Assembly (NCBI GenBank): GCA_037481935.1
Contig: JBBFKQ010000011.1
Location: 1 to 44,515 of the forward strand
Reading direction: 5' to 3'
Origin: Aquificaceae bacterium
Lineage (GTDB): Bacteria > Aquificota > Aquificia > Aquificales > Aquificaceae
Length of the DNA stretch: 44,515 nt
Below the pieces are notes generated by a model that searched no databases, had not been told where the DNA came from, and saw nothing but the letters and a program-made list of their open reading frames with translations. Shown in pieces: positions 8,341 to 16,608 of the stretch. Positions within the stretch are counted from its first letter, which is position 1. Every line of letters starts with the position of its first letter. Position numbers and translations under genes: made by a program.

Positions 8341-9129
8341 ATGAGCAAGGTTTTTGTGGTAACATCAGGAAAGGGGGGCGTAGGCAAAACCACAATAACA
8401 GCCAACCTTAGCGTTGCCTTAGCAAACTTTGGGAGAAAGGTTCTTGCGGTGGATGCGGACATAGGGCTCAGAAACCTTGACATGATACTGGGGCTTGAGA
8501 ACAGGATTGTTTACGATGTGCTTGATGTGCTTGAAGGAAGAGTGGAGTTTCACAAGGCTCTGGTAAAGGATAAAAGGGGGCTGAGCCTCTGGCTCCTTCC
8601 CGCCAACCAGACAAAGAACAAGGATGCCATAGACAGGGGAAGGTGGGTAGAGCTTATAAACAGGGTTAAAGAATCAGGCGAGTATGATTACATATTCATA
8701 GATTCTCCCGCTGGTATAGAACAGGGTTTTCAGATAGCTGCGCTGCCTGCAGACACAGCCCTGGTGGTGGTAAACCCTGAAGTCTCTTCCATAAGGGATG
8801 CAGATAGGATTATAGGCTTGCTGGAAAACATGGGCAAGAAGGAATACTACCTTGTGATAAACAGGATGAAGTGGGATAGCGTGAAAAGAGGTGAGATGCT
8901 CTCAGTGGAAGACATAGTGGACATACTGAAAGCCCAGCCCATAGGCATAGTGCCGGAGGAGCCAAAGCTGGTGGACTTTACCAACAGAGGAGAGCCCATA
9001 GTTCTCTCAAAGGACTACAATGCATCAAAGGCAATCTTAGACATGGCAAGAAGGCTTGAAGGTGAGGATATACCTATGGTCCGCTACGGTGAGAAAAAGG
9101 GCCTTCTTGAGAAGCTTCTGGGTAGATAG
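8341..9129 (+). CDS. minD: Septum site-determining ATPase MinD
   Basis: This 262-residue membrane-cycling ATPase of the ParA/MinD group recruits MinC and is displaced by MinE. The deviant Walker A motif SGKGGVGKTTITANL is at residues 9-23, DADIGLRNLDMILGLENR follows at about 40, and the Walker B-like region IFIDSPAGIEQGF is near 120. The C-terminus (GEKKGLLEKLLGR) is the amphipathic membrane-targeting helix expected for MinD. The ATG follows the minC stop codon immediately, and minE begins 2 bp after its stop. Confidence 0.97.
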   Translation: MSKVFVVTSGKGGVGKTTITANLSVALANFGRKVLAVDADIGLRNLDMILGLENRIVYDVLDVLEGRVEFHKALVKDKRGLSLWLLPANQTKNKDAIDRGRWVELINRVKESGEYDYIFIDSPAGIEQGFQIAALPADTALVVVNPEVSSIRDADRIIGLLENMGKKEYYLVINRMKWDSVKRGEMLSVEDIVDILKAQPIGIVPEEPKLVDFTNRGEPIVLSKDYNASKAILDMARRLEGEDIPMVRYGEKKGLLEKLLGR

Positions 9130-9131
9130 CT

Positions 9132-9374
9132 ATGATATGGGACCTTCTTTTTAACAGAGGCAAGAGTAAAGATGAGGCAAAAAGAAGGCTGACTCTTGTG
9201 CTTTCATACGAGAGAAAGGGTCTTCCACCAAACTTTGTTGACAGGCTAAGAGATGACCTCATATCCGTATTTTCCAAATATCCTCAGTTTGAGGTTAAAA
9301 AGATAGAGGTGGACATAAAAAGGGATAAGGACAATTTTGATGAGCTCTGGATTAGCATACCCTTCAAGCAATGA
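9132..9374 (+). CDS. minE: Cell division topological specificity factor MinE
   Basis: This 80-residue MinE confines MinCD inhibition to the cell poles by stimulating MinD ATPase. The N-terminal amphipathic and MinD-contact region (LLFNRGKSKDEAKRRLTLVL) is followed by the dimerisation domain (FVDRLRDDLISVFSKYPQFE and the final beta strand DNFDELWISIPFK). Length matches the family. Its stop overlaps the next gene by 4 bp (ATGA), extending the operon. Confidence 0.95.
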   Translation: MIWDLLFNRGKSKDEAKRRLTLVLSYERKGLPPNFVDRLRDDLISVFSKYPQFEVKKIEVDIKRDKDNFDELWISIPFKQ

Positions 9375-10168
9375 AAGGTCCTGTTTTCCTTCTGGACCTT
9401 GATGGAGTTCTTGTAAAAGACAAGGCACTGAACCCCTTCGGCGACACGGTTGTCTTTCTTGAAGAACTCAGAAGGCTAAAGATACCCTTTAGAGTGGTTT
9501 CCAACAACTCCACAAGGCCTCCACAAAAACTCATAAGTGCCTTAAGTGAGAAAGGCATTGCGCTTATGGAGGATGAACTCATTACTCCTCTGTCTCTTCT
9601 GGGAAGCTATCTAAGGAGACAGGGTGTAAGAAAGGTTCTGTTTATAGGCATGCCTGCTGTTGAAGAATACCTGAAAGAACTTGGCTTTGAGGTGGTTCAG
9701 GACCATATGGCAGATGCAGTTGTAATAGGTCAGGACAGGAGCTTGGACTTCAAAAAGCTCAAGATGGCAACCTCTGCCGTATTCCTGCACAGTGCCATAT
9801 TAGTCCCCATAAACATGAGCAGAATAGTAAAAGATGACGATGGGCTTTACTTTCCGGGTGCAGGCTCCATCGCCCTTGCCATAGCTCATGCATGTAATTA
9901 CGATAAAGACCTGCCAAACCTTGGAAAACCTTCAGAAGAGTTTATCAGGTATGCCCTTATGGGGCTGGATGGTGAGGATATCTATCTGGTGAGCGACGAT
10001 GTATACACGGACCTGCTGGGTGCCAGAGACCTTGGCTTGAAAACCGTCTTTATGACCACAGGCAAGTATAAGAGAGAAGAACTCCTGAAAGCGGACTTTA
10101 AACCAGACCTTGTCTTTGACAGTCTTACACGGCTACTGGACTACCTTTATAAAGCTGTTCTTTCTTAA
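9371..10168 (+). CDS. HAD-IIA family phosphatase (NagD/PGP-like)
   Basis: This 265-residue haloacid-dehalogenase phosphatase has the catalytic motif FLLDLDGVLVKD (nucleophile and acid Asp at about residues 9 and 11), motif II in VSNNSTRP, and the C-terminal motifs GKPSEEFIRYAL and YLVSDDVYTDLLGARDLGL. The order of cap and motifs is that of subfamily IIA (NagD, p-nitrophenyl phosphatase, phosphoglycolate phosphatase). The substrate is unknown, but a metabolite-repair or phosphoglycolate role is plausible. It is translationally coupled to minE. The 3' end overlaps the convergent SurA-like gene by 36 bp. Confidence 0.85.
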   Translation: MKGPVFLLDLDGVLVKDKALNPFGDTVVFLEELRRLKIPFRVVSNNSTRPPQKLISALSEKGIALMEDELITPLSLLGSYLRRQGVRKVLFIGMPAVEEYLKELGFEVVQDHMADAVVIGQDRSLDFKKLKMATSAVFLHSAILVPINMSRIVKDDDGLYFPGAGSIALAIAHACNYDKDLPNLGKPSEEFIRYALMGLDGEDIYLVSDDVYTDLLGARDLGLKTVFMTTGKYKREELLKADFKPDLVFDSLTRLLDYLYKAVLS

Positions 10169-10975
10169 CCTTTCAAGAAGCTCCTGCCTTCTTGCTTCAA
10201 TTTTTCTGGCAAGGAGTTCTTGCCTTTGCTCCTCTACGCTTTTGCCTTCCGTCACCTCTTCTTGAGAAATTACCTTTGCAATGTATATGTGGTCCTTGTC
10301 TTCGGCAAAGACAAGCTGTCCAGGGCTGGACCTCCAGACTTCTCTGTCAAGGGCTTCAACCAGTTCGCCTCTGCCAACCCTGAGCCTCTCCACCTTCAGA
10401 CCCATTTCCCGTGCCAGGACTTCAGGCCCTTTTGTGGGTTCAAAGATAGCTTTGAGTTTTCCTTCGTCCTTTCTGTCCACCACAAGAAGCTCCACCTCTC
10501 TTACCAACTTTACATTTCCACTTTTCAGCCTTTCCAGCTCAAGCTCCACATCAGAGACCTTTACCTCTCTCTCAAGAAAGGCCCTCAGCCCCTGTGTAGC
10601 CAGAAGTTCCCTCTCTAAAAACCTCCTCAGGTCCTGAAGGGTAAGCCCCTCCCTTGCAAGCTCTTGAGCTATACCGTCAATGGTCATCCTGTTTGCCCTG
10701 GCAATGCTCTGAAGTGCCTCCTCTATGAGCTCAGGGGGAACCTGCAGACCTCTCCCCATGAGAAACTGATACAGAAGCATATTTTCTATGAGCTTATCCA
10801 GAATTTGCTTCCTGTCTGAGGTTGCGTAGTATAACATGCCCATCTTTATATCGCTTTCAAGGACTGGTTCTGAGTTAACAGAGGCCACAACTCTGTCCAC
10901 AAGTGTTGCAGAGAAGCTCAGAGTTGACCAAAGTAGAATTCCACAGAATATCTTTTTGAAGCCTCCTGAAACCAT
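10133..10975 (-). CDS. SurA-like periplasmic chaperone (1)
   Basis: This 280-residue exported protein has a signal peptide (hydrophobic stretch about residues 9-22, ending near SFSA). The SurA N-terminal fold follows (VDRVVASVNSEPVLESDIKM, then the helix-rich IARANRMTIDGIAQELAREG). A parvulin-type prolyl isomerase domain is weak or absent. The C-terminal part (SPGQLVFAEDKDHIYIAKVI) may be a degenerate one. SurA proteins chaperone outer-membrane proteins in the periplasm. It overlaps the second SurA-like gene by 58 bp, so the two form an operon. Confidence 0.75.
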   Translation of the reverse strand: MVSGGFKKIFCGILLWSTLSFSATLVDRVVASVNSEPVLESDIKMGMLYYATSDRKQILDKLIENMLLYQFLMGRGLQVPPELIEEALQSIARANRMTIDGIAQELAREGLTLQDLRRFLERELLATQGLRAFLEREVKVSDVELELERLKSGNVKLVREVELLVVDRKDEGKLKAIFEPTKGPEVLAREMGLKVERLRVGRGELVEALDREVWRSSPGQLVFAEDKDHIYIAKVISQEEVTEGKSVEEQRQELLARKIEARRQELLERLRKNSFIKVVQ

Positions 10976-11739
10976 CTCTGAAAAACCTCCTGCCTTTTTT
11001 CCCTGAGAAGCTTTTCCCTTACTATGGGCCTTGCTTCTTCAAGGGGCATTATACCACTTCCCCTCCTGTCTGCCACCCTGAAGATAACATAAAGGCCACC
11101 CACCTCTATGGGTCTTGTGGTCTTGCCCACCTCGTAAGGATAAAGCTGGCGCCTGACTACCTCCGGTAGAGTCTGTATGGAATACCACATGGGCTGACCA
11201 GCCCTTACACCACTTTCCCTGACCGTAAGTCCTCGTGAGAGGCTGTAGTATACCTCGTTGGCCGTGTCAAGGCTGTCTGAGGTATACCTATCCAGGAGCA
11301 CCTGTGCCGGAAGCTTGAAGTCTCTCAGGTTAAGGTAATAGTAAGCGGTTATCTGACCTTCCTTGACCTCAAGGTCTCCTGCTATCCTGCTTATTATCCT
11401 CTGACTCAGCATCTCTGTGGTTATAAGGTCCTTTGCCACATCGCTAAGGCGCTTGCTACCTATATGCTTTTCCACATATTCTTCAAACTCTCTGGGCGTC
11501 ACGGATATGCCCATCCTTCTGGCTTCCATATGTATTATCTTGCTCCTGACATACTCCACTATAAATTCCTGAAGGTCTCTGGAGGTGGCTCTGGCGATTG
11601 GAAGGTGCAGTATCTCTCTCCAGTAGGCGTTAAAAGCCTGACGAACCTCGTTTAAGGTTATCTGTTCTTTGTCTATGCGTGCCACAACCCTTGCTGACGC
11701 AAGGTTCAGAAGCACAAGGATGATAAGGATTAGCTTCAT
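10918..11739 (-). CDS. SurA/parvulin-like periplasmic chaperone (2)
   Basis: This 273-residue exported protein begins MKLILIILVLLNLASA, a clear signal peptide. It continues with a SurA-type segment (RVVARIDKEQITLNEVRQAF). The C-terminal half resembles a diverged PPIC rotamase domain (VGGLYVIFRVADRRGSGIMP). The open frame runs 9 residues further upstream to 11766, but the ATG at 11739 starts the signal peptide and has a TATAAT 7 nt before it. Together with the downstream paralogue it probably handles outer-membrane protein folding. Isomerase activity is uncertain. Confidence 0.75.
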   Translation of the reverse strand: MKLILIILVLLNLASARVVARIDKEQITLNEVRQAFNAYWREILHLPIARATSRDLQEFIVEYVRSKIIHMEARRMGISVTPREFEEYVEKHIGSKRLSDVAKDLITTEMLSQRIISRIAGDLEVKEGQITAYYYLNLRDFKLPAQVLLDRYTSDSLDTANEVYYSLSRGLTVRESGVRAGQPMWYSIQTLPEVVRRQLYPYEVGKTTRPIEVGGLYVIFRVADRRGSGIMPLEEARPIVREKLLREKRQEVFQRWFQEASKRYSVEFYFGQL

Positions 11740-11744
11740 GGGTA

Positions 11745-11752
11745 TATTATAG
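11745..11752. promoter_or_regulatory. Shared bidirectional -10 element
   Basis: The starts of the SurA-like gene (11739, minus) and the transporter gene (11757, plus) are only 17 bp apart. The sequence between them contains TATTATA. Read on the plus strand it gives TATTAT (11745-11750), 6 nt before the transporter ATG. On the minus strand it gives TATAAT (11752-11747), 7 nt before the SurA-like ATG. The two -10 boxes overlap, and both transcripts would be leaderless. Confidence 0.5.
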
Positions 11753-11756
11753 CAAT

Positions 11757-12647
11757 ATGCAGGCAATTATCACCATAGGGATACTGCTCACCTTCAGTCT
11801 CCTGGGCCTTTATGTAAAAGAGCCTTTTTCCAGGCTCATGCCCGCTGTTCCTTATCTTCTTGCACTCATTATGCTAAGCATGGGTATAACTCTGAGAAGT
11901 GCGGACTTTTTTGAGGTTTTCAGGAGACCTGCAAGAATAATCTATGCGGGGCTTTTACAGTTCACCATCATGCCCTTTCTTGGCTATAGCCTTGCCCTCC
12001 TGCTCCGGGTTGATGAAAGACTTCTTTATGGTTCGGTTCTTGTGGGCTCCGCTCCCGGCGGAACTGCCTCCAATGTGATAACATACCTTTCAAGGGGAGA
12101 CCTTGCCTATTCGGTAAGCATGACCACCTTTTCCACTCTCATATCACCCGTGATGACTCCGCTTCTTACCTATTTTCTTGTGGGAAAAAGGGTTGATGTG
12201 CCCCTGTATTCCATGACCAGGGACTTACTGCTCATAATCCTTCTGCCGGTGATCGCAGGGATAGTAATGAGAAGGCTCTTTCCGCGTGTATTATATCTTG
12301 AGAGGATTTTGCCATACATTGCAGTTTTCTTCATAGGGCTTATAATCGCAACTGTTCTTGCTCTAAATGCAGACAGGCTCAGAGGTTCAGCTTTATCTGT
12401 ATTTGTCCTCGTGATGCTTCACAACCTGCTTGGTTTTCTCCTCGGATACACCTTTGCAAGGCTCACTGGTCTTGACAGAATAAGATCAAAGACCCTTTCC
12501 ATAGAGGTAGGCATGCAGAATTCCGGGCTTGCTACAGTGCTGGCTCTCAGGTATTTTCCTCCAGAGTCTGCCCTGCCGGGAGCACTTTTCAGTCTTATGC
12601 AGAATGTAAACGGTCTACTGCTGTCTATAATCTACAGAAGGCTATGA
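11757..12647 (+). CDS. Bile acid:sodium symporter (BASS) family transporter
   Basis: This 296-residue inner-membrane protein has about nine or ten hydrophobic segments. Family signatures are GSAPGGTASNVITYLSRGD at residues 98-116 and the later EVGMQNSGLATVLALRYF, which form the crossover region that binds sodium and substrate in BASS proteins. Bacterial members carry bile acids, pyruvate, pantoate or other organic anions; the substrate cannot be read from sequence. It starts 17 bp from the divergent SurA-like gene and overlaps rlpA by 4 bp. Confidence 0.88.
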   Translation: MQAIITIGILLTFSLLGLYVKEPFSRLMPAVPYLLALIMLSMGITLRSADFFEVFRRPARIIYAGLLQFTIMPFLGYSLALLLRVDERLLYGSVLVGSAPGGTASNVITYLSRGDLAYSVSMTTFSTLISPVMTPLLTYFLVGKRVDVPLYSMTRDLLLIILLPVIAGIVMRRLFPRVLYLERILPYIAVFFIGLIIATVLALNADRLRGSALSVFVLVMLHNLLGFLLGYTFARLTGLDRIRSKTLSIEVGMQNSGLATVLALRYFPPESALPGALFSLMQNVNGLLLSIIYRRL

Positions 12648-13297
12648 GAAGGCTTGTGTTTCTTGCATCCCTTTTTGTCTCTTCCTGTTCCATTACGGTG
12701 CGGGAGAAACTGCCAGAGACTCGGGGTCAGCTCAGGGTCAACTGTCCTGAAGTTATTCAGACTAAGGGCTTTTACTGCAAGGGAGACAGAGCATACAGCA
12801 ATCTCCTTCAGAGCGGGAGCAGAGTGAAAGTGATAAGCCTCCTTACGGGAAAGAGCATAACCATAGCGGTTTTCAGAGGGGAGGAGGAAAGGGGTATATG
12901 CGTGCCGGCAAGGTTTGAAAGTCTACTTGGCGGTGAGCCATTTCCTGCAAGGATTGAGGTAGAAAGGTGTGGCATAGATGACAGGAGAATCTGCCCTGCC
13001 TACATAAGGGGTCTTGCCAGCTACTACGCAGACCCTTACCATGGAAGACAGACACCTTACGGAAGAGCCTACGACATGCACGGCTATTATGCAGCAAGCC
13101 CAGACCTGCCTCTTGGCAGTCTCCTCATGGTCAGAAACCTGAAGAACGGAAGAGAGGTCAGGGTGAAGGTAATTGACAGAGGGCCTCTGAAGGCGGGAAG
13201 GGTGCTTGACCTCTCTTACTCTGCTGCAAGAGACCTGGATATGATAAAAGACGGTGTGGTGGAAGTTCAGGCTCAGGTGTTAAGATGTGGGGAGTGA
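12644..13297 (+). CDS. rlpA: RlpA-like lipoprotein, septal lytic transglycosylase family
   Basis: This 217-residue lipoprotein has a lipobox-like end to its signal peptide (LFVSSC, cysteine at 15). The C-terminal double-psi beta-barrel domain is clear: GLASYYADPYHGRQTPYGRA, then YAASPDLPLGSLLMVRNLKN and VKVIDRGPLKAGRVLDLS, including the Asp expected for catalysis. RlpA proteins cleave naked glycan strands at the septum. The N-terminal 120 residues hold several cysteines (CPEV, YCKG, GICVP, ERCG, RRICP) and no SPOR domain is seen. It is translationally coupled to the transporter. Confidence 0.85.
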   Translation: MRRLVFLASLFVSSCSITVREKLPETRGQLRVNCPEVIQTKGFYCKGDRAYSNLLQSGSRVKVISLLTGKSITIAVFRGEEERGICVPARFESLLGGEPFPARIEVERCGIDDRRICPAYIRGLASYYADPYHGRQTPYGRAYDMHGYYAASPDLPLGSLLMVRNLKNGREVRVKVIDRGPLKAGRVLDLSYSAARDLDMIKDGVVEVQAQVLRCGE

Positions 13298-13337
13298 AAG
13301 GAGAATCACTTGCCCCTGCAGCAGCTCAAGGAGAGGC

Positions 13338-13374
13338 TTGACAATTTTTCATCCATATAAGACAATATATTATC
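13338..13374 (+). promoter_or_regulatory. Promoter and candidate operator of the mod regulator gene
   Basis: A perfect -35 TTGACA (13338-13343) is followed after 17 bp by GACAAT (13361-13366), a usable -10. Overlapping it is a 14-bp near-perfect palindrome, GACAATATATTATC (13361-13374), ending one base before the ATG of the XRE-type regulator. This is a natural place for autoregulation by that protein. The binding protein is inferred only. Confidence 0.45.
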
Positions 13375-13375
13375 A

Positions 13376-14362
13376 ATGAACAGAGTAAGAGAAAAGCGAC
13401 AACTGCTTGGGTTTTCTCAGGAAGAGCTTGCAAGACTGGCAGGCATTCCAAGAACCACCATAAGCGCCATTGAGTCGGGCAGAGCCGTCCCCTCAGTAGA
13501 TTACGCCATAAGGCTTTCTAAGGTGCTTGGATGCAGCGTGGAAGAACTTTTCTCTCAGGAGGAGTTTATTCCTTTTCCGGGCTTTGAAAGGGGGCTCTTC
13601 GTAAGCTACAGGGTAGGGCACAGAAAGATTCTTTTTCCTGTAAGCCTCGCAGAAAGTAAGGAAAGTCCTGAAGGCTTTTTAAAAAAAGAGGGTATTGAAT
13701 GGTTTGAAAAGAAGCACAGGCATACCTACACCTTTGCAGGCTGTGACCCATCCTTCAAGCTCCTTTCAGAAGCACTGAGAGAGGAAGGGATAAGGCTTCT
13801 GGTTGTAAACCTCCCAAGCATGAAGGCTCTTGAACTTTTAAAGGCGGGCTTTGTTCACATGGCAGGAATGCATATGGGAAGCTTTGAAGAAAATGTGAAG
13901 GTTGCAAGGGATTTTCTTGGTGAAGGATACAGAATTTTAAGACTTTTCTCCTGGGAAGAGGGGATAATGGCAAGAAAAGTTATCTCTCTCAGAGAGCTTG
14001 GAAGGAAATTATGGCTGGCAAGAGAAGAGGGAAGCGGTGCAAGAAAGGTCTTTGATGAGTTAAGGATAGACATGAACATAGAGAACTTTAGAGTGGTCAC
14101 GGGAGGTCATGAGAACATAGCCTTCAGTCTGAAAGAAGGCTTTGGGGACGCCGGAATAGGCACAAGAGCCTCTGCCTTTGATTATGGACTTGATTTCATG
14201 GGAGTCAAGTGGGAGGACTATTGCCTCTGCTACAGGGAGGAGCTAGAGGAGGAGCAAGAGTTTTTAAGATTGCTTGACTTTCTAAGAGGGAAAAGATACA
14301 GCAGACTCCTCTCTTACCTGCCGGGATATAAGAAAAAACCTATGGAGGAGGTAGCCACATGA
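13376..14362 (+). CDS. XRE-family regulator with PBP-like substrate-binding domain (molybdate/tungstate-responsive type)
   Basis: Residues 1-60 are a Cro/CI helix-turn-helix (RQLLGFSQEELARLAGIPRT, then SAIESGRAVPSVDYAIRL). Residues from about 65 to 310 resemble the periplasmic-binding-protein-like domain PF12727 found in MerR/XRE-type molybdate regulators (FAGCDPSFKLLSEALREEG, GFVHMAGMHMGSFEE, GFGDAGIGTRASAFDYGLDF). Such proteins bind oxyanion or molybdenum-cofactor ligands directly and control transport genes. It is 4 bp-overlapped with modA, which makes control of the importer its likely job. Whether the ligand is molybdate or tungstate is open. Confidence 0.85.
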   Translation: MNRVREKRQLLGFSQEELARLAGIPRTTISAIESGRAVPSVDYAIRLSKVLGCSVEELFSQEEFIPFPGFERGLFVSYRVGHRKILFPVSLAESKESPEGFLKKEGIEWFEKKHRHTYTFAGCDPSFKLLSEALREEGIRLLVVNLPSMKALELLKAGFVHMAGMHMGSFEENVKVARDFLGEGYRILRLFSWEEGIMARKVISLRELGRKLWLAREEGSGARKVFDELRIDMNIENFRVVTGGHENIAFSLKEGFGDAGIGTRASAFDYGLDFMGVKWEDYCLCYREELEEEQEFLRLLDFLRGKRYSRLLSYLPGYKKKPMEEVAT

Positions 14363-15117
14363 AAACATTGCTCCTTCTTCTACTGGGACTACTGAGCCTT
14401 GCACATGCAGAGCTTATAAGGGTATTTGCCGCCGCAGACCTGCGGTATGCCCTCAAGGAGATTGCAGGCCTTTATCAAAAGAGGTATCCAGAAGATAAAA
14501 TAGAGCTCGTCTTTGGCTCTTCAGGCAAGGGCTATGCACAGGTCAGAGCTGGAGCACCCTTTCACATATACTTTTCTGCAAATATGAAGTATGTGGAGGA
14601 GCTATACAAAGAGGGGCATATAATAACAGAGCCAAAACTCTACGCAGTTGGAAGGATAGTAGTCTGGACCAGGAAAGACTCGCCTTTTGACCCCTCAAAG
14701 TTTCCGGATGTGCTTCTTGACCCAAGGGCCAGAAGAATAGCCATAGCCAACTGGGAACATGCTCCCTATGGCAGGGCAGCAAAGGAGGCCCTTGAAAGCT
14801 ATGGAGTCTTTGAAAGGGTAAGAAATAAGCTTGTCCTGGGTGAGAATATATCTCAGACTGCCAGCTTTGTTTACTCTGGCGCTGCAGACATAGGCATAAT
14901 AGCCCTTTCACTGGCTCTTGCCCCTCAGATGGAGGCAAGAGGAAAATACTGGCTCATACCAGAAGACAAGCACGAAAGGCTGGCTCAGGGATATGGAATA
15001 ACAAAAGAGGGTGGCAAGCTGAAAAACAGCAAGAGGTTTTACGATTTCATAGGCTCACCAGAAGCAAGAAAAATATTCGTTAAATACGGCTTTGTCCTTC
15101 CGGGAGAGGCAAGGTGA
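14359..15117 (+). CDS. modA: Molybdate/tungstate ABC transporter, periplasmic binding protein ModA
   Basis: This 252-residue secreted binding protein has a signal peptide (LLLLLLGLLSLAHA, residues 4-17). Oxyanion-binding motifs are AAADLRYALKEIAG at about 24-37 and FGSSGKGYAQVRAGAPFHIY at about 52-71, and ANWEHAPYGRAAKEALESYG and TASFVYSGAADIGIIALS follow. It captures the oxyanion in the periplasm and hands it to ModB. It is coupled to the regulator upstream and to modB downstream by 4 bp overlaps. The likely beneficiary is the molybdenum (or tungsten) formate dehydrogenase encoded 11 kb away. Confidence 0.92.
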   Translation: MKTLLLLLLGLLSLAHAELIRVFAAADLRYALKEIAGLYQKRYPEDKIELVFGSSGKGYAQVRAGAPFHIYFSANMKYVEELYKEGHIITEPKLYAVGRIVVWTRKDSPFDPSKFPDVLLDPRARRIAIANWEHAPYGRAAKEALESYGVFERVRNKLVLGENISQTASFVYSGAADIGIIALSLALAPQMEARGKYWLIPEDKHERLAQGYGITKEGGKLKNSKRFYDFIGSPEARKIFVKYGFVLPGEAR

Positions 15118-15785
15118 TGGTAGACATAAACCCCATCCCCATATGGCTCACCCTCAAGCTCTCCTTCTGGACAACCCTGATACTGCTCGTAATTGGTATC
15201 CCCCTTTCTTATTATCTAGCCTACACAAAAAGCAGGCTTGGACTTCTTATTGAAGCCCTTACCACACTACCCCTTGTGCTTCCACCTACGGTGCTGGGCT
15301 TTTATCTCCTTTTGCTCCTGAGCAAGCACGGCATCATAGGCTCTCTGTGGTATAAACTCCTTGACCGTCAGCTGGTTTTTCATTTTGAAGGTATAGTTAT
15401 AGCATCTGTTATATACAGCCTGCCCATGATGGTGCATCCCCTTACATCCGGCTTCAGGAGCGTTCCACTCAACATAATAGAAGCAAGCTGGACGCTGGGA
15501 AAATCAAAGTTACAGACCCTATTCAGAGTCATCCTTCCAAACATGAAAGCGTCCGTGCTTACGGGCACAGTCCTGAGCTTTGCCCACACTATAGGCGAGT
15601 TTGGAGTGGTCCTCATGGTGGGAGGCAATATTGAGGGGGATACCCGTGTGGTCTCCATAGCCATATACGATGCGGTGGAAGCCATAGACTACGCAACCGC
15701 CCATGTATACGCAGGCATCCTTTTTGTGGCCTCCTTCATAAGCCTTGCCCTGCTGTATGCGGTAAACAGGAGGTGGAGCCTGTGA
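15114..15785 (+). CDS. modB: Molybdate ABC transporter permease ModB
   Basis: This is a 223-residue permease with about five or six membrane segments. The family-specific segments are LTTLPLVLPPTVLGFYLLLL, EASWTLGKSKLQTLFRVILP (the EAA loop that docks on ModC) and FAHTIGEFGVVLMVGGNI. Start is either GTG 15114, overlapping the modA stop, or the next codon ATG at 15117. It is complete and in operon order A-B-C. Confidence 0.93.
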   Translation: MMVDINPIPIWLTLKLSFWTTLILLVIGIPLSYYLAYTKSRLGLLIEALTTLPLVLPPTVLGFYLLLLLSKHGIIGSLWYKLLDRQLVFHFEGIVIASVIYSLPMMVHPLTSGFRSVPLNIIEASWTLGKSKLQTLFRVILPNMKASVLTGTVLSFAHTIGEFGVVLMVGGNIEGDTRVVSIAIYDAVEAIDYATAHVYAGILFVASFISLALLYAVNRRWSL

Positions 15786-16558
15786 TAAGGGTAAGGGTCA
15801 AGAAACTGCTTCACGGTTTTGATGGCGATTTCTGGCTTGATGTGGAGCTTGAGGTCAGGGGAACAGAGTTTCTGGTAATCCTCGGTCAGTCTGGCAGCGG
15901 GAAGACCACTCTTCTCAGATGCATAGCCGGACTTGAAAAACCAGAAGAGGGCTACATAGAGGTGGATGGGCAGGTCTGGTTTGATTCAAAAAGGGGAATA
16001 AACCTGCCACCTCAAAGGAGAGATGTGGGCTTTGTCTTTCAGGACTATGCCCTCTTTCCCAACATGACAGTGCTGGAAAATGTCATGTATGGTATGAAAG
16101 AGAAAAACAGAGATTATGCCCTTGAACTTCTGAGGATGGCTGGGCTTGAGGGGCTCAGGGACAAGAAACCAGACAGGCTTTCTGGGGGACAGAAACAGAG
16201 GGTTGCCCTTCTCAGGGCTCTGGCGAAGGAGCCACGGGTCCTCCTTCTTGATGAGCCCCTCTCCGCCCTCGACCCAGAGCTCAGGCAGGAGCTTCAGAAG
16301 GAGCTTAAGGACTTTCAGAGAAAATCCTCCATCCCAGCCCTCATGGTAAGCCATGACAGAGAGGAAGCATTAAGGCTTGCAGACAGAGTTATAAAAGTTC
16401 AGAGGGGCAGAGTAATAGAAGAAGGAGAACCGCAGAGAATTCTCCCAGATAGATATGCAACTCTCATAAGTAAAGTGCAGGAAGAAGACGGAACAATTCT
16501 CACCTTGCGAATCGGAGATAAACTGGCAAGCGTAAAGGTTCCTTTAGCCTCTCCTTAA
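15782..16558 (+). CDS. modC: Molybdate ABC transporter ATP-binding protein ModC
   Basis: This ATPase subunit of about 258 residues has Walker A GQSGSGKTTLLR, Q-loop FVFQDYALFPNMTVLENVMY, ABC signature LSGGQKQRVALLRAL, Walker B LLLDEPLSALD and the switch histidine in MVSHDREEA. The C-terminal oxyanion-sensing (TOBE/MOP) domain is reduced to about 40 residues. The frame opens at GTG 15773, but AGGAGG at 15768-15773 is correctly spaced for GTG 15782, which overlaps the modB stop by 4 bp, so 15782 is chosen. The stop codon lies inside the first half-site of a candidate Pho box. Confidence 0.9.
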   Translation: MIRVRVKKLLHGFDGDFWLDVELEVRGTEFLVILGQSGSGKTTLLRCIAGLEKPEEGYIEVDGQVWFDSKRGINLPPQRRDVGFVFQDYALFPNMTVLENVMYGMKEKNRDYALELLRMAGLEGLRDKKPDRLSGGQKQRVALLRALAKEPRVLLLDEPLSALDPELRQELQKELKDFQRKSSIPALMVSHDREEALRLADRVIKVQRGRVIEEGEPQRILPDRYATLISKVQEEDGTILTLRIGDKLASVKVPLASP

Positions 16559-16591
16559 CTGAATCTTAACAGTCTTTGGGTAAAATACTAT
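16554..16591 (+). promoter_or_regulatory. Candidate Pho box and -10 of phoU
   Basis: CTTAAC occurs at 16554-16559 and again at 16565-16570, exactly 11 bp apart on the same face of the helix, the period used by PhoB-type regulators (compare CTTAACCT repeats in cyanobacteria). A TACTAT -10 follows at 16586-16591, and AGGAGGG lies before the phoU ATGs. The first half-site overlaps the modC stop codon. Confidence 0.45.
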
Positions 16592-16608
16592 ATTTAAGGA
16601 GGGTAATG

